From assembly GCF_000015165.1 (NCBI RefSeq), contig NC_009485.1, forward strand, positions 2,706,001 to 2,770,000: 64,000 nucleotides of DNA, read 5' to 3'. Below the pieces are notes generated by a model. The model made no database searches. It had not been told where the DNA came from and saw only the letters and a program-made list of their open reading frames with translations. Positions 28,105-35,966 of the stretch are shown here, piece by piece; the first letter of the stretch is position 1, and every line of letters starts with the position of its first letter. Origin of the DNA: Bradyrhizobium sp. BTAi1. GTDB lineage: Bacteria; Pseudomonadota; Alphaproteobacteria; Rhizobiales; Xanthobacteraceae. Made by a program: the position numbers and the translations under genes.

Positions 28105-28254
28105 GACGCGTCTTTGCGGTGCAACGAATGGCAGGACGATAGCACGCGTCGCGCAATCATCAAGAATGCAAATGCCAGCATAAGAACCACTGAATTTTCT
28201 TTCGCGGCCATCGATGTTTCTCTGCTCGCAACGAACAGCGACAGGGAGGATGGC
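28105..28254. promoter_or_regulatory. cbbR-cbbL divergent control region with a dyad
   Basis: A 150-base AT-richer gap holding both promoters. A dyad ATGC-N8-GCAT spans 28166-28181, adjacent to AT-rich sequence (TAAGAACCACTGAATTTTC), and is a candidate CbbR recognition site of the T-N(11-12)-A type typical of LysR regulators. GGGAGGA at 28244-28250 is the cbbL ribosome site. Confidence 0.5.
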
Positions 28255-29694
28255 ATGGCAGAGAAGAGCTATCAGGCCGGGGTCAAGGAATATCGCAAGA
28301 CCTATTGGACGCCGGATTATGTCCCGCTCGATACTGATCTTCTGGCAGTTTTCAAGATTGTCGCACAGGCCGGCGTGCCGCGCGAGGAAGCTGCTGCCGC
28401 CGTCGCAGCCGAGTCGTCGACGGGCACCTGGACCACGGTTTGGACAGATCTGCTGACCGATCTCGACTATTACAAAGGCCGCGCCTATCGCATCGAGCCG
28501 GTTCCGGGCGACGACAATGCGTTCTACGCTTTCATCGCTTATCCGATCGACCTGTTCGAGGAAGGCTCGGTCGTGAACGTGCTGACCTCGCTGGTCGGCA
28601 ACGTTTTCGGTTTCAAGGCGGTGCGCAGCTTGCGCCTGGAGGACATCCGCTTCCCGCTCGCTTATGTGAAGACCTGCGGCGGACCGCCGAACGGCATCCA
28701 GCTCGAGCGCGATCGGCTCAACAAATACGGACGCCCGCTGCTCGGCTGCACCATCAAGCCGAAGCTCGGCCTGTCTGCGAAGAATTACGGCCGAGCCGTC
28801 TATGAATGTCTGCGCGGTGGCCTCGATTTCACCAAGGACGACGAGAACATCAACAGCCAGCCGTTCATGCGCTGGCAGCATCGCTTCGAGTTTGTGATGG
28901 AAGCCGTGCATAAGGCGACGTCGGAGACCGGCGAGCGCAAGGGGCATTATCTCAACGTCACCGCGCCGACTCCGGAGGAGATGTACAAGCGCGCCGAATT
29001 CGCCAAATCGCTCGGCGCGCCGATCATCATGCACGACTTCCTCACCGCCGGTTTCACCGCCAATACGGGCCTGGCGAACTGGTGCCGTGAGAACGGCATG
29101 CTGCTGCACATCCACCGCGCGATGCACGCCGTGCTCGACCGCAATCCGATGCACGGCATCCATTTCCGCGTCCTGACCAAGTGCCTGCGCCTGTCGGGCG
29201 GCGATCACCTGCATTCGGGCACGGTGGTCGGCAAGCTCGAGGGTGACCGCGAGGCGACGATCGGCTGGGTCGACCTGATGCGCGAGCCGTTCGTGCCGGA
29301 GAACCGCGCGCGCGGCATCTTCTTCGATCAGGATTGGGGCGCGATGCCCGGCGTGATGCCGGTGGCATCCGGCGGCATCCATGTCTGGCACATGCCGGCG
29401 TTGACCGCGATCTTTGGCGACGATGCGTGCTTTCAGTTCGGCGGCGGCACGCTCGGTCATCCTTGGGGCAATGCCGCCGGCGCGCACGCCAATCGCGTGG
29501 CGCTGGAAGCCTGCGTCGAGGCACGCAACCAGGGCCGTCCGGTCGAGCGCGAGGGCCGCGAGATCCTCACCGAGGCAGCGCAGCACTCGCCCGAGCTGAA
29601 GATCGCGATGGAGACCTGGAAAGAGATCAAGTTCGAGTTCGACGTCGTCGACAAGCTCGACACCGGTCCGATGCTGCGCGTGGTCAACGCCTGA
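28255..29694 (+). CDS. cbbL: RuBisCO large subunit, form IA (carboxysomal)
   Basis: A 479-residue large subunit that carboxylates ribulose-1,5-bisphosphate inside the carboxysome. Catalytic residues are intact: K168 in [10 protein letters not shown], the carbamylated K194 with D196 and E197 in [17 protein letters not shown], and the loop-6 region [10 protein letters not shown]. The N-terminus ([18 protein letters not shown]) and the operon context point to form IA. ATG 28255 follows a strong ribosome site. First gene of the carboxysome operon. Confidence 0.97.
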   Translation: MAEKSYQAGVKEYRKTYWTPDYVPLDTDLLAVFKIVAQAGVPREEAAAAVAAESSTGTWTTVWTDLLTDLDYYKGRAYRIEPVPGDDNAFYAFIAYPIDLFEEGSVVNVLTSLVGNVFGFKAVRSLRLEDIRFPLAYVKTCGGPPNGIQLERDRLNKYGRPLLGCTIKPKLGLSAKNYGRAVYECLRGGLDFTKDDENINSQPFMRWQHRFEFVMEAVHKATSETGERKGHYLNVTAPTPEEMYKRAEFAKSLGAPIIMHDFLTAGFTANTGLANWCRENGMLLHIHRAMHAVLDRNPMHGIHFRVLTKCLRLSGGDHLHSGTVVGKLEGDREATIGWVDLMREPFVPENRARGIFFDQDWGAMPGVMPVASGGIHVWHMPALTAIFGDDACFQFGGGTLGHPWGNAAGAHANRVALEACVEARNQGRPVEREGREILTEAAQHSPELKIAMETWKEIKFEFDVVDKLDTGPMLRVVNA

Positions 29695-29762
29695 CCCGGC
29701 AAGCCCCACCTTTGTTCATCGCTGTCTCGATCACGCGTCATTGAAAACGCCAGGGAAGCCCC

Positions 29763-30104
29763 ATGTCCGAAGCCGTCGCCTACAAGTCCGCGGAACGCCG
29801 CGGCGAGACCTTCTCCTACCTGCCGCCGATGACCCAGGACCGGCTGCGCAAGAACATCGCCTATCTGATCTCGCAGAACTGGAATCCGGCGATCGAGCAC
29901 ACCGAGCCGGAGAAATCGATGTCGAGCTTCTGGTATCTCTGGAAGCTGCCGATGTTCGGCGAGCGCTCGATCGAGCGCATCCTTGGCGAGCTCGAGGCTT
30001 GCCATCGCGCCAATCCCGGCCAGCATGTGCGGTTGATCGGTTACGATAACTACGCGCAGTCGCAGGGCACCGCTTTCATCGTCTACCGCGCCAGCGGACG
30101 CTAG
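29763..30104 (+). CDS. cbbS: RuBisCO small subunit, form IA
   Basis: A 113-residue small subunit. Recognisable segments are [34 protein letters not shown] and [15 protein letters not shown]. It completes the L8S8 enzyme and, in alpha-carboxysomes, also contacts CsoS2. It begins 68 bases after cbbL with AGGGAAG upstream. Confidence 0.97.
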   Translation: MSEAVAYKSAERRGETFSYLPPMTQDRLRKNIAYLISQNWNPAIEHTEPEKSMSSFWYLWKLPMFGERSIERILGELEACHRANPGQHVRLIGYDNYAQSQGTAFIVYRASGR

Positions 30105-30113
30105 AGGTCGCGC

Positions 30114-31805
30114 ATGCCCGCTCCATCCTCATCATCCGGCCGCGCCGCGTCGATGGCGCGCCGCGCGGCCCTCGCCGCCGGCAAGGGCGCCCTGCCGCCC
30201 GCCAACCAGCGGGTGCGCGACGGCTTCCGCAGTGCCTCGTTGCCCGAGCTGGGCACTGGTGAAGCCGCACTGCCTGCATCTGTCGCGACAGCGCCGGCAA
30301 TCGCGACTGCGCCGGCCGCGATCACCAGTACGAGCTTGTCGGGACGATCCCTGGCGATGCAGCGCCGCCGTCTGCTGGCCGGTGGCAAGCAGGCGCTGAA
30401 AGCCGGCACCGCGATTTTGACGTCGGCCAGCCAGATCGAGGTCGCGCCGCCGTCACCACCGCGTCCGGGGCGCGAGCGGCCGCCCAGCTACGTGCCGAAG
30501 GTGACCGAATCCGACACCCAGGGCGGTCAGCGTGTCACCGGCCGCAGTGTCGGCTATGGCGGTCAGATCACCGGCGATCTGCGCGGCGGCCGGCAGCCGG
30601 TGTCGGGGACGGCGTATTTCGCTCCGAATTCCGGCGCAGCCTGCGCCGGCGCTGCGGCCAAGGTCGGGCTGTCGCGCACCGCCGGCGGACTCGTTGTCTC
30701 CGGCACGCTGACGCGCAGCGCCGTGGCGATCACCGGCGACGAGCCTGGACACGGCGTGACGATCACCGGCGAGGTCGAGCAGACGCCCGACGACGATCTG
30801 ACGCGCCGCCCGGCGCCGATGGCCGCTCGCGGCTCGCGTCAACGCGTGCGGCCGCCGCGCATCGAAATGACCGAACTGGGTCAACCCATCACCGGCAGCT
30901 CGCCTGGCTGCTCGCCGCGCATCACCGGCGACGATGCCGTTGCAGGTGGCCGACAGGTCACCGGCGTGCAGCATCTCAACCGTTCGGGCGTCGCACCCGC
31001 AGCCGCCGCGCGATCCAAGGTGGCCGTGGCGCAGAGCTGGGGTGGACAGCGCATCACCGGCTCGGATGTCGAGCATCATTCGCGCGTGACCGGTGACGCG
31101 CCGGCCGCCGCCGCGTTGCTGACCGGCAGCCAGTATCAGGGGCCGGCGACGGCGGCGCAGTGGGCGGAGCCCGAGGCTGCCGCGCGCTGGCAGCGCCGCA
31201 CATCAGCGGCTGCCGTGACTGGCGACACGCCTCGGCCGGACCAAGGCGTCACCGGCACGGCGCGCGGGTCCATGCGTGACATCACCGGCACGCCGTATTA
31301 CCGCGCCGACAGCCCCGGCACGGCGGCGGACGCTGCGATCTCGGTCGACACCATCGGCCAGCGCTTCTCGATCCGCTCGCCCCAACGTGCCGCGCAACTG
31401 CGCGCGGCCGGAACGGCCACGGCAGCGGCAAGCGAGCGCGTCACCGGCGCGTTCGCGGCCGGCGGCAGCAAGGTGACCGGCAATCTCGAATTCGCCGGCC
31501 GGCCGCGGCTGCGGCAGGCGGGCGACATGGCCGGACATGGCCGCCTCACGGGTGAAGGCATCAGCCACGGCCATGTCACCGGTGACGCATGGAGCGACCA
31601 GTCGCGCGTGACCGGAACCGAAGGTGCCTTCGCCGCCGCACGCAATCCGAGCGAGCGCGGCCCGCGCGCCAAGCCGTTTGCCGGCGCAGGGAAGTTCAAG
31701 CAGCAGGCGACGCATGAGGAAGCCAAGCAGCTCGTGACCGGGATGTTCGGCTATTTCTCCAAGACCGGCGCCCGCGTCACGCTATCCGGGGGAGCGCAAA
31801 GTTGA
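30114..31805 (+). CDS. csoS2: Carboxysome scaffold protein CsoS2, short form
   Basis: A 563-residue intrinsically disordered assembly protein that links RuBisCO to the shell. Only two N-terminal Arg/Lys-rich helical repeats are apparent (about residues 10-35, ARRAALAAGKGAL, and 80-105, MQRRRLLAGGKQALK), compared with four in Halothiobacillus. A long middle/C-terminal region holds many [VI]TG repeats (VTGRSVGYGGQITGD, RITGSDVEHHSRVTGD, GHVTGDAWSDQSRVTG), and the conserved C-terminal peptide ends GARVTLSGGAQS. Typical length is 750-900, so this is a reduced scaffold. No obvious slippery site for the CsoS2A/B frameshift was noticed. Confidence 0.94.
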   Translation: MPAPSSSSGRAASMARRAALAAGKGALPPANQRVRDGFRSASLPELGTGEAALPASVATAPAIATAPAAITSTSLSGRSLAMQRRRLLAGGKQALKAGTAILTSASQIEVAPPSPPRPGRERPPSYVPKVTESDTQGGQRVTGRSVGYGGQITGDLRGGRQPVSGTAYFAPNSGAACAGAAAKVGLSRTAGGLVVSGTLTRSAVAITGDEPGHGVTITGEVEQTPDDDLTRRPAPMAARGSRQRVRPPRIEMTELGQPITGSSPGCSPRITGDDAVAGGRQVTGVQHLNRSGVAPAAAARSKVAVAQSWGGQRITGSDVEHHSRVTGDAPAAAALLTGSQYQGPATAAQWAEPEAAARWQRRTSAAAVTGDTPRPDQGVTGTARGSMRDITGTPYYRADSPGTAADAAISVDTIGQRFSIRSPQRAAQLRAAGTATAAASERVTGAFAAGGSKVTGNLEFAGRPRLRQAGDMAGHGRLTGEGISHGHVTGDAWSDQSRVTGTEGAFAAARNPSERGPRAKPFAGAGKFKQQATHEEAKQLVTGMFGYFSKTGARVTLSGGAQS

Positions 31806-33331
31806 GAGGGGCAGCACTCCATGCGGCGCGCCGCGCCGCCGCGACCGGACCACGCCATCGCCCGCCGCCGCGCGGCTGGGACGCATGGTCGGCACGCGCC
31901 AGTGAGCCAGTGGCGGGACGCCATCCGCTCGCCGACCGCACCGTCAGCCAGGCGCTGCATCGCCGGGCCGACGAGATCGAAGCCGCCTTCGGCGCGATCG
32001 CACCGACGCTGCAGGAGCTGGCGCCGCGCCAATTCGCGCCGGAATTTGCCGCGCACGCTGCGGCGACGCTACATGCGCGGTTGCAGCTGGACATTCCGGC
32101 CGCCGCGCTGGTGGCGAGCTGGACCGCGCCGCTCGACCTGCGCGCGCTGCATGCGCATTGCGTGCTCGGCACCTTCTGCCGCCTGATCGAGCGCGCCTTC
32201 GATCGCGGGCTGTCGCACCTCGTCGACGGCGAGCCGGCAGATGCGTTAATCCGCCGCTGGGGCTTCCACGCGATCGACATCACGCCCTGTGCCGACGGCC
32301 GGCTGAGCGGTGTGACCGACTACATCCTGCGGGTGCCGCCGAGCATCGTCGCCTTCCGCGAATCCTATGCCGGCGCGATGTTCGACGTCGCGCAGTCCGT
32401 GCGGCACTGGGAAAGCGTCGAGCTGCAGCGCTGGCGCACTGGCACGCCGAACGCCGCCGAGGCGCCGACGCGCTTCCTCAAGATCGGCGTCTATCATTTC
32501 AGCAGCATCGCGCCGCGGCACGAAGGCTGCGCCGCGCATGGCAGCGACGATGTGCGCGCCGCCGGCGCGCTATTGGAGCGGCTGAACCAGTTCGATCAAG
32601 CCATGCGCACGCTGCACGGCGCGCGCTGCGCGGTGGCGACGCTGCTGATCGGCGTCGACACCGACACCGACGCGATCCGCGTGCATGTGCCCGACGCGAC
32701 CGGGCGGATGGACATCCTGCGCCACGCCGACAGCGCGATCCTGTACGACGCCACCGCGCACCTGCCGCGCGAGCATGCCAAGGACGCGATCCGCGATGCG
32801 GTGGCGGCCTGCGCCGGCGTGCCGGCTGACGATGCCGAGACCGAGGGCATGCGCTGGTTCTGCGGCTATCTCCTGAAGAACAATATCGGCCAGGTCGAGG
32901 CGGTGCGCGACTGGCACCGCGGCCGCTACGCCGATGCCGGCCATACCGAGCGTCTGATCGTGGTCGGCGATCCCGTCGACGACGTGCAGCTGCGCAACCT
33001 CGCATTCCAGGCGCAGATGCGCACCGTGGAGGAGGGCGCCGCCGATCTCGACGTCGGCATTCGCATCCTGCACGCGCATCACGCGCCGCATCGCCTGCCG
33101 GTGCCGATTCTGGCGCATATCCGCTTCGACCCGCGCATTCCGGGCGCTGCGGTCACGGCTGAGCAGCAGGCCCGGCGGCTGGCGGCCGCGATCCTGGCGC
33201 GGCATGCGGCGCTCGCCGCGCGCGGCGAGCTCGGTGTTGCGGCGGTCGTGCGTGCCGCCGATGGCAGCGCGCTCACCCCGATCGATCTGACGGCGTCGCA
33301 TGGCGACGCTTCACCGGAGGTCCACCCATGA
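31802..33331 (+). CDS. csoSCA: Carboxysomal carbonic anhydrase CsoSCA
   Basis: A 509-residue divergent beta-type carbonic anhydrase that converts bicarbonate to CO2 in the carboxysome lumen. Predicted zinc ligands are C163 (ITPCADGRL), H232 (GVYHFSS) and C243 (HEGCAAHGSDD); the partner Asp is D165. LLIGVDTDTDAIRVHVPD is a family signature. The likely start is TTG 31802, which overlaps the csoS2 stop (TTGA), because no in-frame ATG occurs before conserved sequence; this suggests translational coupling and low initiation, apt for a minor enzyme. Confidence 0.94.
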   Translation: MRGAALHAARRAAATGPRHRPPPRGWDAWSARASEPVAGRHPLADRTVSQALHRRADEIEAAFGAIAPTLQELAPRQFAPEFAAHAAATLHARLQLDIPAAALVASWTAPLDLRALHAHCVLGTFCRLIERAFDRGLSHLVDGEPADALIRRWGFHAIDITPCADGRLSGVTDYILRVPPSIVAFRESYAGAMFDVAQSVRHWESVELQRWRTGTPNAAEAPTRFLKIGVYHFSSIAPRHEGCAAHGSDDVRAAGALLERLNQFDQAMRTLHGARCAVATLLIGVDTDTDAIRVHVPDATGRMDILRHADSAILYDATAHLPREHAKDAIRDAVAACAGVPADDAETEGMRWFCGYLLKNNIGQVEAVRDWHRGRYADAGHTERLIVVGDPVDDVQLRNLAFQAQMRTVEEGAADLDVGIRILHAHHAPHRLPVPILAHIRFDPRIPGAAVTAEQQARRLAAAILARHAALAARGELGVAAVVRAADGSALTPIDLTASHGDASPEVHP

Positions 33332-33618
33332 AGATCTGCCAAGTGGAAGGCACGCTGGTCGCCACTGCGCGCATTCCGGGATTGCTGAACCGGCGGCTGC
33401 TCGTGGTCAAGGAGCGCGGCAGCAGCGCCAAGCAGGTCGCCGTCGACCCGGTCGGCTGCAAGCCCGGTGACTGGGTGATTGCCGTCGGCAGCTCGGCCGC
33501 GCGCGACGCCGCCGGCAGCAAGGATTTTCCGAGCGACCTGACCATCGTCGGCATCATCGACTATTGGGACGATCCGGCCGGGCGGGCGGCACAGAAGGTG
33601 GTCGCCAATGCAGATTAG
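33328..33618 (+). CDS. csoS4A: Carboxysome vertex protein CsoS4A
   Basis: A 96-residue bacterial microcompartment vertex (BMC-P, EutN/CcmL fold) protein forming pentamers that cap shell corners. Typical sequence: MKICQVEGTLVATARIPGL, VAVDPVGCKPGDWVIAVGSS, and DLTIVGIIDYW. ATGA overlap with csoSCA. Confidence 0.95.
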   Translation: MKICQVEGTLVATARIPGLLNRRLLVVKERGSSAKQVAVDPVGCKPGDWVIAVGSSAARDAAGSKDFPSDLTIVGIIDYWDDPAGRAAQKVVANAD

Positions 33619-33868
33619 CCGCGTCGTGCGCGACCTCGTTACCACCAAGCGGGTGTTCTGGCTCGCGTCGAAATCGCTGCGCGTCGTCGAGGACCCCGCT
33701 GGCAATCTGGACGTGGTGGTGGATCCGATCGGCACCAAGCCGGGCGATTACGTCATCACCATCGGCTACTCCGCGGCGCGCGCGGCCGCGGGCAACCCGA
33801 ACATCACGACCGATCTCACCATCGGCGGGATCATCGATGATTGGAGCGAAGAGCGCTGGCGCGCCTGA
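33608..33868 (+). CDS. csoS4B: Carboxysome vertex protein CsoS4B
   Basis: An 86-residue second BMC-P pentamer (QISRVVRDLVTTKRVFWLAS, VVVDPIGTKPGDYVITIGYS, DLTIGGIIDDW). The start lies 11 bases inside csoS4A, with GAAGGTGG upstream. The two vertex paralogs occur together in alpha-carboxysome operons. Confidence 0.95.
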   Translation: MQISRVVRDLVTTKRVFWLASKSLRVVEDPAGNLDVVVDPIGTKPGDYVITIGYSAARAAAGNPNITTDLTIGGIIDDWSEERWRA

Positions 33869-33926
33869 CCAGCGCGCGGACGATCGACTGAACCATCAAC
33901 AGCACAGCAAGCGGAGGAGAGCACTG

Positions 33927-34268
33927 ATGGCGACCGAGAAGATGGGAATTGCCTTGGGCATGATCGAAACGCGCGGCCTGGTGCCGGCGATCGAGGCGGC
34001 GGATGCGATGACGAAGGCGTCCGAGGTGCGGCTGATCGGCCGTCAGTTCGTCGGCGGCGGCTATGTCACGGTGATGGTGCGCGGCGAGACCGGTGCGGTC
34101 AACGCCGCAGTGCGGGCCGGCGCCGATGCCTGCGAGCGCGTCGGCGATGGCCTGGCTGCGGCGCATATCATCGCCCGCCCGCATATCGAGGTCGAGCACG
34201 TGCTGCCGAAGCCCGGCATGACCCGCCTCGAGGACCAGAGCCTGGCGCGCATTCCCGCGGCGGAATAG
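33927..34268 (+). CDS. csoS1: Carboxysome shell hexamer CsoS1, first copy
   Basis: A 113-residue BMC-H shell protein that tiles the facets (GIALGMIETRGLVPAIEAAD, KASEVRLIGRQFVGGGYVTV, GETGAVNAAVRAGADA). It begins at ATG 33927 behind GGAGGAG. Residues 7-94 are nearly identical to the next gene at protein and DNA level; only the N-terminal residues and the C-terminal tail (PKPGMTRLEDQSLARIPAAE) differ. Confidence 0.96.
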   Translation: MATEKMGIALGMIETRGLVPAIEAADAMTKASEVRLIGRQFVGGGYVTVMVRGETGAVNAAVRAGADACERVGDGLAAAHIIARPHIEVEHVLPKPGMTRLEDQSLARIPAAE

Positions 34269-34660
34269 CGCCGACAGCGTCGCGCGCTTCACCGCCGCCA
34301 CGGTGCGCGGCGGCCGCGTGCCGATGACGACGCGACGAATTGAATTCCCCTCACAACAAGATCGGACAGGAGAGAGAAATGGCAAGCGAGCGGTTCGGAA
34401 TAGCGCTGGGCATGATCGAGACACGCGGACTGGTGCCGGCGATCGAGGCGGCGGATGCGATGACGAAGGCCTCCGAGGTGCGGCTGATCGGCCGTCAGTT
34501 CGTCGGCGGCGGCTATGTCACGGTGATGGTGCGCGGCGAGACCGGGGCGGTCAATGCCGCGGTGCGGGCCGGTGCCGATGCCTGCGAGCGCGTCGGCGAT
34601 GGCTTGGCCGCGGCGCATATCATCGCTCGTCCGCACAGCGAGGTCGAGCACATCCTGCCG
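33945..34660 (+). repeat. Tandem near-identical csoS1 core, two units
   Basis: Bases 33945-34208 and 34397-34660 align without gaps at a constant offset of 452 and differ at only scattered, mostly third-codon positions. Flanking intergenic sequence differs. This is a tandem gene duplication kept similar by recent origin or gene conversion. Confidence 0.9.
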
Positions 34661-34708
34661 CTTTATCCGCAAGGCGAGCTGCTGAGCGACGAAGTCGCCG
34701 CGCAATGA
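34379..34708 (+). CDS. csoS1: Carboxysome shell hexamer CsoS1, second copy
   Basis: A 109-residue BMC-H paralog of the preceding gene, with a different tail (LYPQGELLSDEVAAQ). ATG 34379 follows GGAGAGAG. The two copies could form mixed facets with different pore or edge properties. No third hexamer gene and no CsoS1D tandem-domain gene is in this operon. Confidence 0.96.
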   Translation: MASERFGIALGMIETRGLVPAIEAADAMTKASEVRLIGRQFVGGGYVTVMVRGETGAVNAAVRAGADACERVGDGLAAAHIIARPHSEVEHILPLYPQGELLSDEVAAQ

Positions 34709-34743
34709 CGCCGACAGCCGCTTGTTGATCACGGAGGCGAGAA

Positions 34744-35022
34744 ATGCAGCCCACCATCGAACTGCCCGAGGCGTGGAAGGCCGTGAGCCAACCGCCATCC
34801 TTGTTCTGCCGCTATGAGTTCAAATCCTACGCACAGACCCGCGAGTTCCTCGATGGCCTGGCGGTGCTGTCCGAGGAGACGCGTCTGTTCCCCGATCTCG
34901 GCTTCGCCCGCACCTTCGTCAACATCACCCTGCGCGGCCGCGACGGCGCGGCGCCGGGGGGGGCCGAGATCGACTATGCGCGGCGCGCGGCGGTGCTCGC
35001 CGCGGCCTGGACCGGGCCATGA
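34744..35022 (+). CDS. Carboxysome-associated pterin dehydratase-like protein (acRAF-like)
   Basis: A 92-residue protein with the pterin-4a-carbinolamine dehydratase fold (RYEFKSYAQTREFLDGLAVL, FARTFVNITL, ARRAAVLAAAW). The His pair that enzymes of this family need is absent (TRLFPDLGFART where HHP is usual), so it should not be a dehydratase. PCD-like proteins in alpha-carboxysome operons act as RuBisCO assembly factors (acRAF), which fits the position. It overlaps the Nudix gene as ATGA. Confidence 0.85.
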   Translation: MQPTIELPEAWKAVSQPPSLFCRYEFKSYAQTREFLDGLAVLSEETRLFPDLGFARTFVNITLRGRDGAAPGGAEIDYARRAAVLAAAWTGP

Positions 35023-35966
35023 TCGGCCTGTCGTCCCATCACGCCGCGCAGCGGCCGTGCGCGATGAGCTCGCCGGTGATCGAGGTCGCTGTCGCCGTCG
35101 TACATGACGATCGCGGCCACGTGCTGCTCGCCGAGCGCACGGCGCGGCAGGTCGCGGCGGGGTTCTGGGAACTGCCCGGCGGCAAGATCGACAGCGGCGA
35201 AAGCGCATCCGCCGCCGCGGTGCGCGAGCTCGACGAGGAGACCGGCATCCACGCCACCGCGCTCCGCTCGTGGCTTTGCTACGTGCATGCGTTTCCGACC
35301 AAGCGGGTGCGCCTGCATATCTTCCGTGTCGAGCGCTGGCGCGGCACGCCGGTCGGCCGGGAAGGTCAGCGCCTCGCCTGGGTCGACCCGGCTGAACCCG
35401 GCGTGGCACCGCTGCTGCCGAGCAATGCTCGCGCGATGTTCGCGCTCGGCCTGCCACAGTTGCTGGCCGTGGTCGATCACGACGATCCGGCGCGCGCCGC
35501 CGTCGCGGCCATCGCGGCGTGCGATCGCGGCGCCGGCCTGATCGTCATTCGCGCGCCGCGCTGCGCCCCCGACCAGCGGATCGCGCTGGCGCGGAGGATC
35601 ATCGCGGCGGTCGCGCCTGCCGGGCCGCGCGTACTGCTGCAAGGATCTGCGCTCGAAGCGCAGCGCGCCGGCGCGCATGGCGCGTTCGCCTGTTCCGCCA
35701 CCCTGCGGCGCAGCCCGGCGCGGCCGTCCGTGCGGCTCTGGGGCGTTGCCTGTGACGATGCCAGCGATCGCGCGCTCGCCGCGCAGCGCGGCGCCGATTT
35801 TGCGATCGAAGCGCCGCCGCTCTTGCTCGCGGCAAACAACCGGCAGGCAGGTCTGACGATGCTGCGAGCCGACGGCACGGCCGCGGAGCTGCCGCTGTTC
35901 AAGCCCGCCGCGACCGCCGCCCGTGACACATCTCGTTTTCCTGCGACAACGGGAGTCCTGACATGA
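35019..35966 (+). CDS. Nudix hydrolase fused to a ThiE-like domain
   Basis: A 315-residue two-domain protein. The N-terminal Nudix domain resembles MutT: its complete Nudix box runs from G55 to I77 with E61, R69, E70, E73 and E74. The C-terminal ~150 residues look like a reduced TIM-barrel of the thiamine-phosphate synthase type (GLIVIRAPRCAPDQRIALA, VLLQGSALEAQRAGAHGAF). Such fusions are usually called 8-oxo-dGTP pyrophosphatases. ATGA overlaps on both sides place it firmly in the carboxysome-DAB operon, so a role in removing a phosphorylated by-product is conceivable but unproven. Confidence 0.85.
   Translation: MIGLSSHHAAQRPCAMSSPVIEVAVAVVHDDRGHVLLAERTARQVAAGFWELPGGKIDSGESASAAAVRELDEETGIHATALRSWLCYVHAFPTKRVRLHIFRVERWRGTPVGREGQRLAWVDPAEPGVAPLLPSNARAMFALGLPQLLAVVDHDDPARAAVAAIAACDRGAGLIVIRAPRCAPDQRIALARRIIAAVAPAGPRVLLQGSALEAQRAGAHGAFACSATLRRSPARPSVRLWGVACDDASDRALAAQRGADFAIEAPPLLLAANNRQAGLTMLRADGTAAELPLFKPAATAARDTSRFPATTGVLT

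Noticed and set aside
28105..29709. N-terminal extension of cbbR across cbbL
   Set aside because: The LysR HTH begins at ATG 28104; the upstream part is antisense to RuBisCO.
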